Below are positions 1 to 7,918 of a stretch of DNA of 64,000 bases, piece by piece. This DNA is from an uncultured Alphaproteobacteria bacterium (lineage in GTDB: Bacteria; Pseudomonadota; Alphaproteobacteria; RF32; CAG-239): the NCBI GenBank assembly GCA_910577205.1, contig CAJTMA010000003.1:1-64000 (forward strand). The letters are read 5' to 3'. The translations under genes were made by a program, and so were the position numbers. Numbering within the stretch: the first letter of the stretch is position 1; the number at the start of each line of letters is the position of its first letter. A model generated the notes under the pieces. It was given only the letters and a program-made list of their open reading frames with translations, did not search any database and was not told the DNA's origin.

Positions 1-1157
1 GTCCATATGATGCCTCTTACAAAAAATGCATTCCGACGTGCAAAAGCCGTTTGGCTGATGCCGGTTACAAGGAAGTTAGCAGCAACTTATTTTATAAAGG
101 GGCAGTTGGTGCAGTTTTAGGCGATTTGACTATTAGCGGTGATAATATGTTATACAATCCGCTTGGGGTAAGATATACCAAGTTGCGCGGCGAAGCGTCT
201 TTTAGCAAATATGACGGTTATTCCGAATGCAGTTCTGCCAAAAAAACAAAATTAACTTTTAAGCCTGTATTAGAAGTGTTGGCTACGAGTTTGGATAATC
301 TTATTTTAGTTATTGACCATGATAATAATTCCAATGAAGCACGTACTTATGTGCGAGGCAATCATGAATGGCGTGAGGTTTATGTTACTGATATTAATTC
401 CGGCACAGCTCATGACGGGGCAAAACTCAATCGTACGGAGTGGCTTAATTGGATAAGTTTTGGTTCTTTGCATATCTATATTGAAGGAACTGTGACCTTA
501 AAAGGCGATAATACTTTTACGGCCAGCAACTATTATAACAGTGTTAACGATAGTTCTCAGAAGATGGCGCTGCATTTTTTTGAGTTGACCGGCAAAGGTA
601 AATTAATTATGGACGGCGGCTCAAATAATTTTACGTATGTGCCGATTTTATTACGGGATAATCAAGCCGGAGCGGCTGTTGTTTTAAAAAATAAAGCGGT
701 TCTGTCCATGCCGTATAACGGTATTTCGATTAAAGGTGGTTCTGGCAAATTCATTATGGATAATTCATCAGCAGATTTATATGCTTTGCGTGTCAATGGG
801 CCGGATAAACATTTTAAGAATTTGAGAATTCGCAATAATTCAACTTTGCGTTTGCAGACATGGTTGCGCTTGGAGGGTTCTCGGCTGAGTGTTTACGGCA
901 AGTCATCCGTTTGGACCAAGCCCGATGAAATTGAAGTTTGCAGCAAAAATACAATTTGTATTTTCAAAAATTCGAAACTGTCTACAACAACCTATTCAAA
1001 AATAGGTTCTCTCGCTTATTATCCTTCTGTTTCTCATGATTGTGAAAAGAAAGACTTACGTAGTAAATATTATAAAACGAGCGATGCTGATATTAAGGAA
1101 ATATGCGGAGCGGGAACATTGAACGAAAATGATTTGGAGGATTCTGATGTCTATTAA
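1..1157 (+). CDS. C-terminal part of a surface-type protein with beta-helix-like repeats (5' partial)
   Basis: The reading frame is open from the window edge (frame beginning at base 3), so the true start lies upstream; an internal TTG at 51 is not needed as a start. The visible part opens with a short Cys-containing stretch (KKCIPTCKSRL) and continues as about 350 residues rich in Asn, Ser, Gly and alternating hydrophobics, with short strands such as GKLIMDGG, GKFIMDNSS and LRIRNNSTLRL that resemble the rungs of a parallel beta-helix found in adhesins and passenger domains. No transmembrane helix or outer-membrane anchor is visible in this part. A likely role is a secreted or surface-exposed protein; the specific function is unknown. 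It converges on the phosphofructokinase gene and shares a terminator with it. Confidence 0.55.
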   Translation, partial: PYDASYKKCIPTCKSRLADAGYKEVSSNLFYKGAVGAVLGDLTISGDNMLYNPLGVRYTKLRGEASFSKYDGYSECSSAKKTKLTFKPVLEVLATSLDNLILVIDHDNNSNEARTYVRGNHEWREVYVTDINSGTAHDGAKLNRTEWLNWISFGSLHIYIEGTVTLKGDNTFTASNYYNSVNDSSQKMALHFFELTGKGKLIMDGGSNNFTYVPILLRDNQAGAAVVLKNKAVLSMPYNGISIKGGSGKFIMDNSSADLYALRVNGPDKHFKNLRIRNNSTLRLQTWLRLEGSRLSVYGKSSVWTKPDEIEVCSKNTICIFKNSKLSTTTYSKIGSLAYYPSVSHDCEKKDLRSKYYKTSDADIKEICGAGTLNENDLEDSDVY

Positions 1158-1160
1158 CAA

Positions 1161-1190
1161 AAAAAGCCCCTCATGTTGAGGGGCTTAAAT
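1161..1190. terminator. Bidirectional intrinsic terminator between convergent genes
   Basis: A GC-rich stem (AGCCCCTCA / TGAGGGGCT) with a 3-nt loop is flanked by an A-run on the left and T-rich sequence on the right. It can serve the surface-protein gene on plus and the phosphofructokinase gene on minus. Confidence 0.85.
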
Positions 1191-1204
1191 GTTTTAGAAA
1201 GTAA

Positions 1205-2287
1205 TTATTTTACTTCGCCGACATACATACCTGTAGCGACAGCAGCTTTAACATAATCGCTGTTGACGTTCAGCAGGGTTGTGCCTTCGCGCAAGACTTC
1301 TTCAATTGTTGCAGAAGAAACTTTACCGTCTTTCCAGATAACCATGCGGTTGGTTTCGCCTTTGTCAAGCAGTTCAACTGCTTTAGCACCAAAGACAGCA
1401 GCCAAAGTGCGGTCAAAAGCAGTCGGAGCGCCAGCGCGTTGAACGTGCCCCAAACGTGTAACGCGGGTTTGGAATTCAGTATAGCGTTTATTGATTTCTG
1501 CGCTCAGGTAATCGCCAATACCACCGTAAACTTTTTCGCCAATCAGGTTTTTAGCGCCGACCAGATGTTCGCCGTTTTCATTTTTAATGCCTTCAGAAAC
1601 GACAATTACAGCGTGGTTACGGCCGGAAGCTTTAACTTCTTTCAGTTTTTCGATAATCGAATCGATTTTGTATGGAATTTCTGGAACTAAGCAGACATCA
1701 GCCTGTCCTGCCAAAGCAGAATGCATAGCCAGGTGTCCGGCATCGCGGCCCATAACTTCAAGGATTAAAGCGCGGTGGTGTGAACGTGCTGTCAGATTTA
1801 AGCTGTCAACAGCTTCCATGCAGACTTGTACGGCAGAATTGAAGCCGACAGAGAATTCGGTAACCGGGGTATCATTATCGATGGTCTTAGGAATACCGAC
1901 CATTTTAATGCCAGCGCCTTTGCAGTAGTTGCCGCAGATGTTCATGCTGCCGTCGCCGCCAATAACGACAATGGCGTCAAGGCCAAGTTCTTTAACGCCG
2001 CGGCCAAATTTGGCAGACATTTCTTCCAGCGATTCCATTTTGACACCTTTGTTCAAAGATCCCAGGTAAGAACCGCTCATCCGCGGCCAAGGAGAATCAG
2101 AGAAGCTGTGCTCGGTTAAGATTTCATATTGAATCGGGGTTTCGGTCAGGCCGTCAGTGCCGTTGAAAATGCCATAGACTTCCCAGCCTTTTTTTGTTGC
2201 CGCATTAACAACAGCGCGAATGATGGCGTTTAAGCCGGAACAGTCGCCACCGCTGGTTAAGACGCCGATTTTTTTAGTATTGCTCAT
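1205..2287 (-). CDS. pfkA: 6-phosphofructokinase (mixed ATP/PPi-type active site)
   Basis: Phosphorylates fructose 6-phosphate to fructose 1,6-bisphosphate in the cytoplasm, the committed step of glycolysis. The 360-residue length fits the PFK family. The N-terminal TSGGDCSGLN (11-20), GGDGS (110-114), PKTIDND (133-139) and GRDAG (180-184) are all present, so it is a complete enzyme. The phosphoryl-donor site is mixed: Gly in GGDGS is the ATP-type residue, whereas Lys in PKTIDND is the residue usual in PPi-dependent enzymes. Family knowledge (actinobacterial ATP-PFKs with Gly104/Lys124) favours ATP as donor, but PPi cannot be excluded. A TAGGAG ribosome-binding site lies at 2294-2299. Monocistronic. 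Confidence 0.93.
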   Translation of the reverse strand: MSNTKKIGVLTSGGDCSGLNAIIRAVVNAATKKGWEVYGIFNGTDGLTETPIQYEILTEHSFSDSPWPRMSGSYLGSLNKGVKMESLEEMSAKFGRGVKELGLDAIVVIGGDGSMNICGNYCKGAGIKMVGIPKTIDNDTPVTEFSVGFNSAVQVCMEAVDSLNLTARSHHRALILEVMGRDAGHLAMHSALAGQADVCLVPEIPYKIDSIIEKLKEVKASGRNHAVIVVSEGIKNENGEHLVGAKNLIGEKVYGGIGDYLSAEINKRYTEFQTRVTRLGHVQRAGAPTAFDRTLAAVFGAKAVELLDKGETNRMVIWKDGKVSSATIEEVLREGTTLLNVNSDYVKAAVATGMYVGEVK

Positions 2288-2432
2288 TGAAAACTCCTAA
2301 ATGTTAAATAACAGTTGATTTCATCTTAATTTTGCTGTATAATCTAATACAAATTTTAAGGAATAGTTTCCAGCAAAAAATTTTTTTATCATAGTTTTTT
2401 TTAGTCTTTCTTCATTTAAAAGGGTCTAACTT

Positions 2433-2645
2433 ATGTTAAATAAAGACAATTTGAATAAACTTCAGCATCAACTTTGCGAGTTAAAACTCGAGGAACGCCG
2501 CGTTTGTTCAGATATCCGCCATTTAGTCACCCGCAATAAAACTATTGATTTTTTTCAGGCCAAGCAGCTCAATTCTTTGCGCACAGGCGTTAAAAAGAAA
2601 ATTGAGAAGGTTGAGGCCAGAATTATGCCTAACATCATCGCATAA
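2433..2645 (+). CDS. DUF465 (YdcH-like) small coiled-coil protein
   Basis: A 70-residue, highly charged helical protein. The spacing of 'L..L..EERRV..DI' followed by 'F.AKQLNSLR..VKKKIEKVEARI' follows the DUF465 pattern of two short helices with an LK-rich second helix. The molecular function of the family is unknown. The start ATG is preceded by a weak AAAGGG. It lies alone between the phosphofructokinase promoter region and rpsU. A second member of the same family lies about 1 kb downstream on minus (3611-3790). Confidence 0.6.
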   Translation: MLNKDNLNKLQHQLCELKLEERRVCSDIRHLVTRNKTIDFFQAKQLNSLRTGVKKKIEKVEARIMPNIIA

Positions 2646-2847
2646 AATTAACGAATAATGGCTTCTGCTTGTTAATTTTTATTGGCAGCGAGTGGCAAAA
2701 AAAGTAATTGCGTATTAGGTTCATTTCCTAATTTTATTTATGATGCTCTTTGGTAAGAAATTTCTTGCCAAATTTGAGCTCTTATGTTAAAAAGCAGATT
2801 GCATTAGTGCAATAACCTTTAGATAAAATTGAAAAGGGGTGATTTAA

Positions 2848-3054
2848 GTGGTTCAAGTTACTGTTATCGGTAATGATGTAGCTCAGTCTTTGAAAGTTCT
2901 GAAAAAGAAAATGCAGCGTGAAGGCGTTTTTCGTGAGATGAAGTTAAGACGCTGTCATGAAAAGAATTCTGAGAAGAAAGCCCGCCGTCAGGCAGAAGCT
3001 GTCAGACGTGCTCGCAAGCAGCTGCGGAAACGCTTAGATACTGAAGGATTCTAG
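2848..3054 (+). CDS. rpsU: Small ribosomal subunit protein bS21
   Basis: A 68-residue, very basic protein with the bS21 layout: a short N-terminal strand (VQVTVIGNDV), a helix around 'SLKVLKKKMQREGVFREMK', then a long Arg/Lys-rich C-terminal helix (KARRQAEAVRRARKQLRKR). bS21 binds the 30S platform near the anti-Shine-Dalgarno and assists initiation. Translation starts at GTG with a good AAGGGG site 8-13 nt upstream (2834-2840). It is monocistronic and followed by a strong palindromic terminator. Confidence 0.93.
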   Translation: MVQVTVIGNDVAQSLKVLKKKMQREGVFREMKLRRCHEKNSEKKARRQAEAVRRARKQLRKRLDTEGF

Positions 3055-3071
3055 TTGAATCTTTAAGAATG

Positions 3072-3101
3072 AAAAAAGGGACGGTATACCGTCCCTTTTT
3101 T
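3072..3101. terminator. Perfectly palindromic bidirectional terminator
   Basis: A 30-bp perfect palindrome: A-run, GGGACGGTA, TACCGTCCC, T-run. It ends rpsU on plus and the Cys-rich protein gene on minus. Confidence 0.9.
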
Positions 3102-3102
3102 G

Positions 3103-3492
3103 TTAATTGTTTGCGGCTTCGCAAGCATAATAACCCATACAGTTATCACTGCTGGGTTTCATATTGGCGGCGATGCAGTCTTCAGCTCTGTATTTATAGC
3201 TTGCCAGGCAACATCCGGCGTAATAGCCGCTGTCGTAGGGGCATTCGCCAATCGGGCGGTATCCTGACGGGCAGCCGTGTTTGGTAAATCCTGCGCTAGG
3301 GCAAAGCTTGTCGGCGTTGATTTCGAATGTCGGCTCATCATAGCTGTAGCTTCCGCCGGAGCTGCCGTCACCATATGAGGCAACGTCAGAATTACTGCGG
3401 TCGCTGACGATGGAGCGGACACCGGCTGATGCGTTGTTGCTTGAGATGAGAAGACAACAAATTGCAAAAATAGTGGAGAGATGTTTTATCAT
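3103..3492 (-). CDS. Secreted Cys-rich small protein, function unknown
   Basis: A 129-residue protein with a clear Sec signal peptide (MIKHLSTIF, hydrophobic core AICCLLIS, then a cleavage-like NNASA|GV). The mature part begins with a Ser/Gly/Tyr-rich linker and ends in a domain with about eight Cys in short spacings (C..AGF..HGC..GYR..GEC, then GCC, DC, NC, YAC), suggesting a disulfide-stabilised fold in the periplasm or at the surface. The aromatic/Cys pattern is loosely like the Cys stretch of the surface protein at the left edge of the window, but I cannot name a family. No operon partner. Confidence 0.7.
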   Translation of the reverse strand: MIKHLSTIFAICCLLISSNNASAGVRSIVSDRSNSDVASYGDGSSGGSYSYDEPTFEINADKLCPSAGFTKHGCPSGYRPIGECPYDSGYYAGCCLASYKYRAEDCIAANMKPSSDNCMGYYACEAANN

Positions 3493-3557
3493 TTTTTATT
3501 CCTTAGTTCTGTTTCTGTTATATTTTAATATAGAGAAGTTAGTATTTTGTAAATTGT

Positions 3558-3593
3558 CTAAAAAGTAACGACTTCTCTATGAGAAGTCGTTAC
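3558..3593 (-). terminator. Intrinsic terminator of the small DUF465 gene
   Basis: A 13-bp perfect stem (GTAACGACTTCTC / GAGAAGTCGTTAC) with a 3-nt loop, followed on the minus strand by TTTTTAGA. It lies just downstream of the 59-residue gene. Confidence 0.8.
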
Positions 3594-3610
3594 GGAGAAA
3601 GAAACTGGTA

Positions 3611-3790
3611 TTAATGCGTTTCTTGTAATGTGCGGCGTAATAATTCATCTTTTTTACGGAGTTTCTCCCGCTTTAATTCTTCTATTCTAATCAGATTTTT
3701 CCAGATGTGGCATTCTTCTTCGCGAATCAGAGAATCTAGATGGGCATGCTCAACGCGAAGGTCTTCAATGGTGGTGTTTGATATCTCCAT
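3611..3790 (-). CDS. DUF465 (YdcH-like) small protein, 59 residues
   Basis: Read directly from the minus strand: ATG at 3790-3788, stop at 3613-3611. The start is supported by a strong AGGAGG 6-7 nt upstream. The 59-residue product contains 'EDLRVEHAHLDSLI' near the N-terminus and 'IRIEELKREKLRKKDELL' near the C-terminus, the classic DUF465 signature (L..EH..LD..I, then LK..KL..KD.L). Alphaproteobacteria usually carry several such proteins; their function is not known. It has its own terminator, so it is probably monocistronic. Confidence 0.82.
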   Translation of the reverse strand: MEISNTTIEDLRVEHAHLDSLIREEECHIWKNLIRIEELKREKLRKKDELLRRTLQETH

Positions 3791-3982
3791 GGGAATCCTC
3801 CTTGTGATGAAACAATGTCAGTATAGTATAGGTTTAATTATTATTCCAGCGATTTAAAGGGGATGGCTTTAAATATTTGTTAAGGATTGTGAATTGGGGA
3901 TGATTTTAAGATGATGTGGAGAAGGCAGGCTTAGGCTAGGCTGTCGCTTTCCTGGCTCGCAACAATGTCTATTCACCATAAT

Positions 3983-4010
3983 AAAAAAAGACCCGTCGGG
4001 GTCTGTTTTT
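3983..4010 (-). terminator. Terminator downstream of tRNA-Leu
   Basis: The stem AGACCC / GGGTCT (3989-4004) is followed on the minus strand by a run of T. It ends transcription of the tRNA gene. Confidence 0.8.
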
Positions 4011-4014
4011 ATTA

Positions 4015-4100
4015 TGGTGCCCTGGAGAAGACTCGAACTTCCACTGCCTGAGGCAACATGCACCTGAAGCATGCGCGTCTACCAATTTCGCCACCAGGGC
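4015..4100 (-). tRNA. tRNA-Leu (anticodon CAG)
   Basis: An 86-nt class II tRNA. The acceptor arm GCCCTGG / CCAGGGC is followed by discriminator A and an encoded CCA (4015-4017). The D-arm region 'TGGCGAAATTGGTAGACGC' is typical of tRNA-Leu. The anticodon stem CATGC/GCATG carries CAG at 4066-4064, followed by a long variable arm (TTGCCTCAGGCA) and a T-loop TTCGAGT. It reads CUG leucine codons. The adjacent terminator suggests a single-gene unit. Confidence 0.97.
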
Positions 4101-4149
4101 TGCGATAACGGATATTCTTTTAACTCACTTCAAAATAAAATGCAAGCAT

Positions 4150-4974
4150 TTATTTTATAATATTGTCAAGATATCCATAAGAATCCAGCAATAAATAGCT
4201 GCCGAGAAACAGTCTGTAGATGACAAACGGCAGAAAGGTTGATTTTTTTAACCACCACATAATGATATAAATGGCGACTATTGAAGCGATGAATGAGTAG
4301 GTGATGCCATCTATGGCATAGATTATTTCTGCAATATTGCCTTGCTGATACAACTCCCAGCCGACCAAGAAACCTGCGCCGGCAATGGTCGGGATGGAAA
4401 GGAGCATGGCAAATTTAGCGGCATCGCGGCGTTCCAGTCCCAAAAAGCGTCCCATGGTGATGGTTATGCCGGAGCGGCTTGTGCCCGGAATAAGCGCTAA
4501 GCATTGAGCCAATCCGATTAACAGTGCGTCTAAGATTGTCAGGTGGCTGATTTTACGGATGGTCATTCCGACAGTGTCGGCAATGTAAAGCAAAATGCCG
4601 AAGCTAAGCATTGTCCAGCCGATGAGTTTGGCGCTGCGTAATTCTTCTGTGCCGTTTTTGACTAAATAGAGGCCGGCGAGCACGGCGGGAATAGTTCCGA
4701 TAACAATTAACCAAGCCAGTTTGCTTCCGGGATTTTTGAAATTGGGGATGAACCAGGTTTTGATGACGCCTTTAATCATTTCCCAAATGGTTTCGGAAAA
4801 ATAAATCATAACGGCAAGAATCGAACCAACGTGTACGGCGACATCTAAGGCTAGCCCTTGATCCGGAAAAGTCGTAAATTTGGAAAACAGAATCAAATGC
4901 CCGGAGGAGCTTACCGGTAAAAACTCGGTCAAACCCTGCAAAGCCGATAATAACATCAGGTGTAAATCAGTCAC
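4150..4974 (-). CDS. uppP: Undecaprenyl-diphosphatase (BacA/UppP)
   Basis: An integral membrane phosphatase that converts undecaprenyl diphosphate to the monophosphate, recycling the lipid carrier of peptidoglycan and surface polysaccharide synthesis. The 274-residue protein has both family motifs: 'GLTEFLPVSSSGHL' (14-27) and 'PGTSRSG' (163-169), plus roughly eight hydrophobic segments. Start MTDLHLMLLSALQG is typical. It lies 22 bp downstream of the response-regulator gene on the same strand. Confidence 0.95.
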   Translation of the reverse strand: MTDLHLMLLSALQGLTEFLPVSSSGHLILFSKFTTFPDQGLALDVAVHVGSILAVMIYFSETIWEMIKGVIKTWFIPNFKNPGSKLAWLIVIGTIPAVLAGLYLVKNGTEELRSAKLIGWTMLSFGILLYIADTVGMTIRKISHLTILDALLIGLAQCLALIPGTSRSGITITMGRFLGLERRDAAKFAMLLSIPTIAGAGFLVGWELYQQGNIAEIIYAIDGITYSFIASIVAIYIIMWWLKKSTFLPFVIYRLFLGSYLLLDSYGYLDNIIK

Positions 4975-4996
4975 TTTATATTCTCTCTATTAATCT

Positions 4997-5413
4997 TTAG
5001 TGGTCTTTAATGCCGAAGACGTTGCAAATCCGTTTTTTCAGGGCAATCGGCGAGATTGGTTTAACCAAATATTCGCGAATGCCCAAGCTTTTGGCATCTA
5101 ATACGGTTTTTTCTTTGGTGTCTACAGTAATCATAATGATGGGAATCCGGTCAATGCCGCTGTTGGGCGAACGTTTCAAATCCTGAACCAGTTCAATGCC
5201 GTTTTTGTCAGGCATTTGCTGGTCTAAAAAAATGATGTCAATTTTGTAGTTGGCCAGCTGTTCAACGGCTTCTTTGGCTGTCGCGGCTTCTTTAATGGTT
5301 TTTATGCCGATTTGGTAAAGGGCGGTTTTTATAAATGTCCGCGAAAATTTGTCGTCATCGACAATCAGGCAGGACATATTTTCCAAATCTTGCAGTTTAT
5401 TTGCTGTAACCAT
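4997..5413 (-). CDS. Single-domain (CheY-like) response regulator
   Basis: A 138-residue protein consisting only of a receiver domain. Acidic pocket residues Asp19-Asp21 (IVDDD), phospho-acceptor Asp64 (FLDQQMP), Thr96 (MITVD) and Lys118 (LVKP) are all present, so it should be phosphorylatable. There is no output domain. No histidine kinase is adjacent, so the partner is unknown; a chemotaxis/motility or phosphorelay role is possible. It is upstream of uppP on the same strand. Confidence 0.85.
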   Translation of the reverse strand: MVTANKLQDLENMSCLIVDDDKFSRTFIKTALYQIGIKTIKEAATAKEAVEQLANYKIDIIFLDQQMPDKNGIELVQDLKRSPNSGIDRIPIIMITVDTKEKTVLDAKSLGIREYLVKPISPIALKKRICNVFGIKDH

Positions 5414-5469
5414 CTGTAGCTATCCCAAATTTAATACTGTATGCAGATTATAACAAAAATGTTAATGCT

Positions 5470-6306
5470 TTATAAATCCTTGCAAAATTTATTATCATGC
5501 AATGTTAACAGCGAATCCGGACGAAAGCGTACTCCGTTAAGCGAAGCTCCCCAATGGAGATGCGGTCCGGTAACGCGTCCGGTTTTTCCCGAATAGGCGA
5601 TAACCTGGCCTTGTTTGACTTTTTCTCCGAGTTTGACATTTACTTTGTTAAGATGGGCATAGACCGTTGTTAGGTTGTGCCCATGCTCCAAAACGACCAT
5701 GTTTCCGGAATAAAAATAAGGGCCGCCGCTTAAGGTGACAATGCCGTCTGCCGCGGCTTTAACCGGTGTGCCGATGGGGCAGGCTATATCCGTGCCTTGG
5801 TGAGGATTCATTTTTTTGCCGTTCATAATCCGTTGTCCGCCAAAGTGGCCGCTGGTGCGTCCGTTTAAGGGGCGGATAAATTTCTTCTGCCAAAAGAGGT
5901 TGTCGGTTTTTTCGGCCAGAGCTTTGCGGACATTGGTTCGTTCTTTATTAATGGCTTTTTCGTCTTCCGGTTTAGGGGTTACCTTGCGAGGCTGCACGCC
6001 TTTCAGGTTTTGAATATCCCATTTGGTTGCCGCAACGGTCAGCGGATAAGTTTTTGTTTGTCCGTCGCTATAGGTGATTGTCAGTTTTTGCTGCGGCTTT
6101 TCATCCCGGCTGAACGCGAAAATAAATTTGCCGTCATCGGTTACCGGATATTCTTTGCCGTTTAGTTCGGCTTTGATTGCTCCGGGGGCATAAGCACTTA
6201 AAATTTCACCCTGAGCCGGTTTGCCGCAGAGAGTGAGCGCCTGGGCCGTGTGCGATGAGAAAAGGAGTGTGCTAAAAATTATCGAACAAATCGCCTTGTA
6301 AGTCAT
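5470..6306 (-). CDS. M23 family (LytM) metallopeptidase, periplasmic
   Basis: A putative peptidoglycan endopeptidase. Residues 1-23 form a signal peptide (IFSTLLFSSHTAQA). Residues about 150-265 form the LytM domain with zinc ligands His169 and Asp173 (HQGTD), His251 in HLHW (249-252), and a conserved His218 (YAHLN), so the catalytic site is complete. A small N-terminal beta domain (35-95) precedes it. The start overlaps the 3' end of xseA by 35 bp, indicating translational coupling in one operon. Substrate bond specificity cannot be read from sequence. Confidence 0.9.
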   Translation of the reverse strand: MTYKAICSIIFSTLLFSSHTAQALTLCGKPAQGEILSAYAPGAIKAELNGKEYPVTDDGKFIFAFSRDEKPQQKLTITYSDGQTKTYPLTVAATKWDIQNLKGVQPRKVTPKPEDEKAINKERTNVRKALAEKTDNLFWQKKFIRPLNGRTSGHFGGQRIMNGKKMNPHQGTDIACPIGTPVKAAADGIVTLSGGPYFYSGNMVVLEHGHNLTTVYAHLNKVNVKLGEKVKQGQVIAYSGKTGRVTGPHLHWGASLNGVRFRPDSLLTLHDNKFCKDL

Positions 6307-7621
6307 TTTTCTTTCCTGTGGGTTTGGTTTTTATTTTGCCGTCAATAAAGTTGATTTCTAATGTCGGGCTTTGTTTGGCCTGTTCCAAATTATAAACAGT
6401 GCGCCCTTTGGCATTTTTAATCCAAGCAAAGCCTCTAGCCAATACCGAATCAATAGATACGGATTCCATACGAAGAGTTAAGTTTTTCAGGCTTTCGCTT
6501 TGTTTGTCTATGATGTTTTTGATATAATAAGGACGCAGGCTGATGCGCTCAATCTGATTGTGTTTGTTTGACAACAGATTTTTGAATGATAATTGCAGGC
6601 GTTCTACGCGGTCGTCCAGCTTTTGGCGGCTTTCCTGCAAAATTTGTGAGAGGTTGGGGATGCCGCGTCCCAATCCGGTGAGGATGTTTTTGCGTTCATT
6701 TAGGTAATGTGTTATGCTGGAGAGCATCCGGCTTTGAATGGTAAGAATCCGCGCTTGTAATTCGGCTTTGACCGGGACGGCAAATTCGGCAGCACCGGTT
6801 GGGGTCGGGGCGCGCATATCCGAAACATAGTCAATCAGCATGGTGTCGGTTTCATGGCCGACAGCGGAAATTAAAGGGATTTTTGAATTGTAAACAGCGC
6901 GAATCACTATTTCTTCATTAAAAGGCCACAGGTCTTCCAAGCTGCCGCCGCCGCGGGCAACAATTAAAACATCCGGGCGTTTGACAGAACCTTCAAGCGG
7001 GAGGTTGTTCATGCCCTCAATGGCCGCGGCAATTTTTTCGGCTGCGCCATCGCCCTGAACCGGCGCAGGCCAAAGCAGAATATGGCTGGGAAAACGGTCA
7101 GTAACGCGGTGAATAATGTCACGGATGACCGCGCCGCTGGCTGAGGTGATGACACCGATAGTTTCCGGCAGAAAAGGGATTTTTTGTTTGTGAGCCTGGT
7201 CAAACAGCCCTTCAGCGGCAAATTTCTTTTTACGTTCCTCAAGGAGTTTTAACAGAGCGCCTGCTCCGGCGATTTCCAAACTGTCAATAACCAGCTGGTA
7301 AGAGGATTTTCCGGCAAAGGTGGTGATTTTTCCGGTGGCGATGACTTCCAGACCGTCTTCGGGTTTAAATGTCAGGCGGGAGGCGACACCTTTCCAGATG
7401 ACAGCTGACAGCATGGCATTTTCGTCTTTGAGCGATAAATACCAGTGGCCGGAATCGGCGCGTTTGCCGCCAAAAATTTCGCCTTTTATACGGACGCGAT
7501 TAAAGGTCGTTTCTACGAACCTTTTGATTTCAAATGAAATCTCGCTGACCGTGAATTCTTTCATTTCCGGTTTGGCGGTTGTTGTTTCTTGCAGCGGTGT
7601 GATGTCGAATAGATTGTCCAT
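6272..7621 (-). CDS. xseA: Exodeoxyribonuclease VII large subunit
   Basis: The catalytic large subunit of the single-strand-specific exonuclease VII. At 449 residues it fits the family. An N-terminal OB-fold (about 24-120; 'VSEISFEIKRFVE', 'GHWYLSLKDE') precedes the catalytic region with 'ARGGGSLEDLW', 'AVGHETDTML' and 'RAPTPTGAAE', then a long coiled-coil. The small subunit gene xseB is not in the immediate neighbourhood. It is followed by and overlaps the M23 peptidase gene. ATG start just inside a short divergent region. Confidence 0.95.
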   Translation of the reverse strand: MDNLFDITPLQETTTAKPEMKEFTVSEISFEIKRFVETTFNRVRIKGEIFGGKRADSGHWYLSLKDENAMLSAVIWKGVASRLTFKPEDGLEVIATGKITTFAGKSSYQLVIDSLEIAGAGALLKLLEERKKKFAAEGLFDQAHKQKIPFLPETIGVITSASGAVIRDIIHRVTDRFPSHILLWPAPVQGDGAAEKIAAAIEGMNNLPLEGSVKRPDVLIVARGGGSLEDLWPFNEEIVIRAVYNSKIPLISAVGHETDTMLIDYVSDMRAPTPTGAAEFAVPVKAELQARILTIQSRMLSSITHYLNERKNILTGLGRGIPNLSQILQESRQKLDDRVERLQLSFKNLLSNKHNQIERISLRPYYIKNIIDKQSESLKNLTLRMESVSIDSVLARGFAWIKNAKGRTVYNLEQAKQSPTLEINFIDGKIKTKPTGKKNDLQGDLFDNF

Positions 7622-7664
7622 TGCTTTTGCCTGTTTAGTTTATGGGGATTATAGCAGGCTTATT

Positions 7665-7884
7665 ATGTTTGTTAAGCGGAATATCGGTTTTCCCAAATTG
7701 ATTCTGCCTGAATCGTTTCTTTGAGCAGCCGGTACTTTGGAAAATAGAAAAAAATGATTCTGACGGCCGTTTTGTTTATATCGGAACAACGGACGGAAAG
7801 GGATATTCTCCGATTTTCCGCGGTATGATGACGGATATCGGCGATGATGATTTATGCTATTGGTGGCCGATTCTTGATGTTTAG
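7665..7884 (+). pseudogene. Possible frameshifted small gene (about 73 codons)
   Basis: An ATG at 7665 opens a frame of 19 codons (MFVKRNIGFPKLILPESFL) that stops at TGA 7722-7724. The overlapping next frame continues from 7720 without a usable start for 54 codons to TAG 7882-7884. That second part has protein-like composition (FEQPVLWKIEKND, RFVYIGTTDGKGY, DDDLCYWWPILDV). A one-base change in the T-rich run TTTCTTT (7716-7722) would join the two frames. I read it as a small gene broken by a frameshift or a sequencing error; the family is not recognised. It sits between xseA and ftsY and ends at a terminator. Confidence 0.4.
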
Positions 7885-7918
7885 AAAAAAGGTGTCTGTT
7901 TTGCAGACACCTTTTTTT
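7885..7918. terminator. Bidirectional intrinsic terminator at the ftsY stop
   Basis: The stem GGTGTCTG / CAGACACC (7891-7911) has an A-run on the left and a T-run on the right. It overlaps the ftsY stop codon on minus and follows the possible pseudogene on plus. Confidence 0.85.

Noticed and set aside
3869..4072. A 67-codon minus-strand frame
   Set aside because: It overlaps the tRNA-Leu gene and its terminator; the composition is not protein-like.
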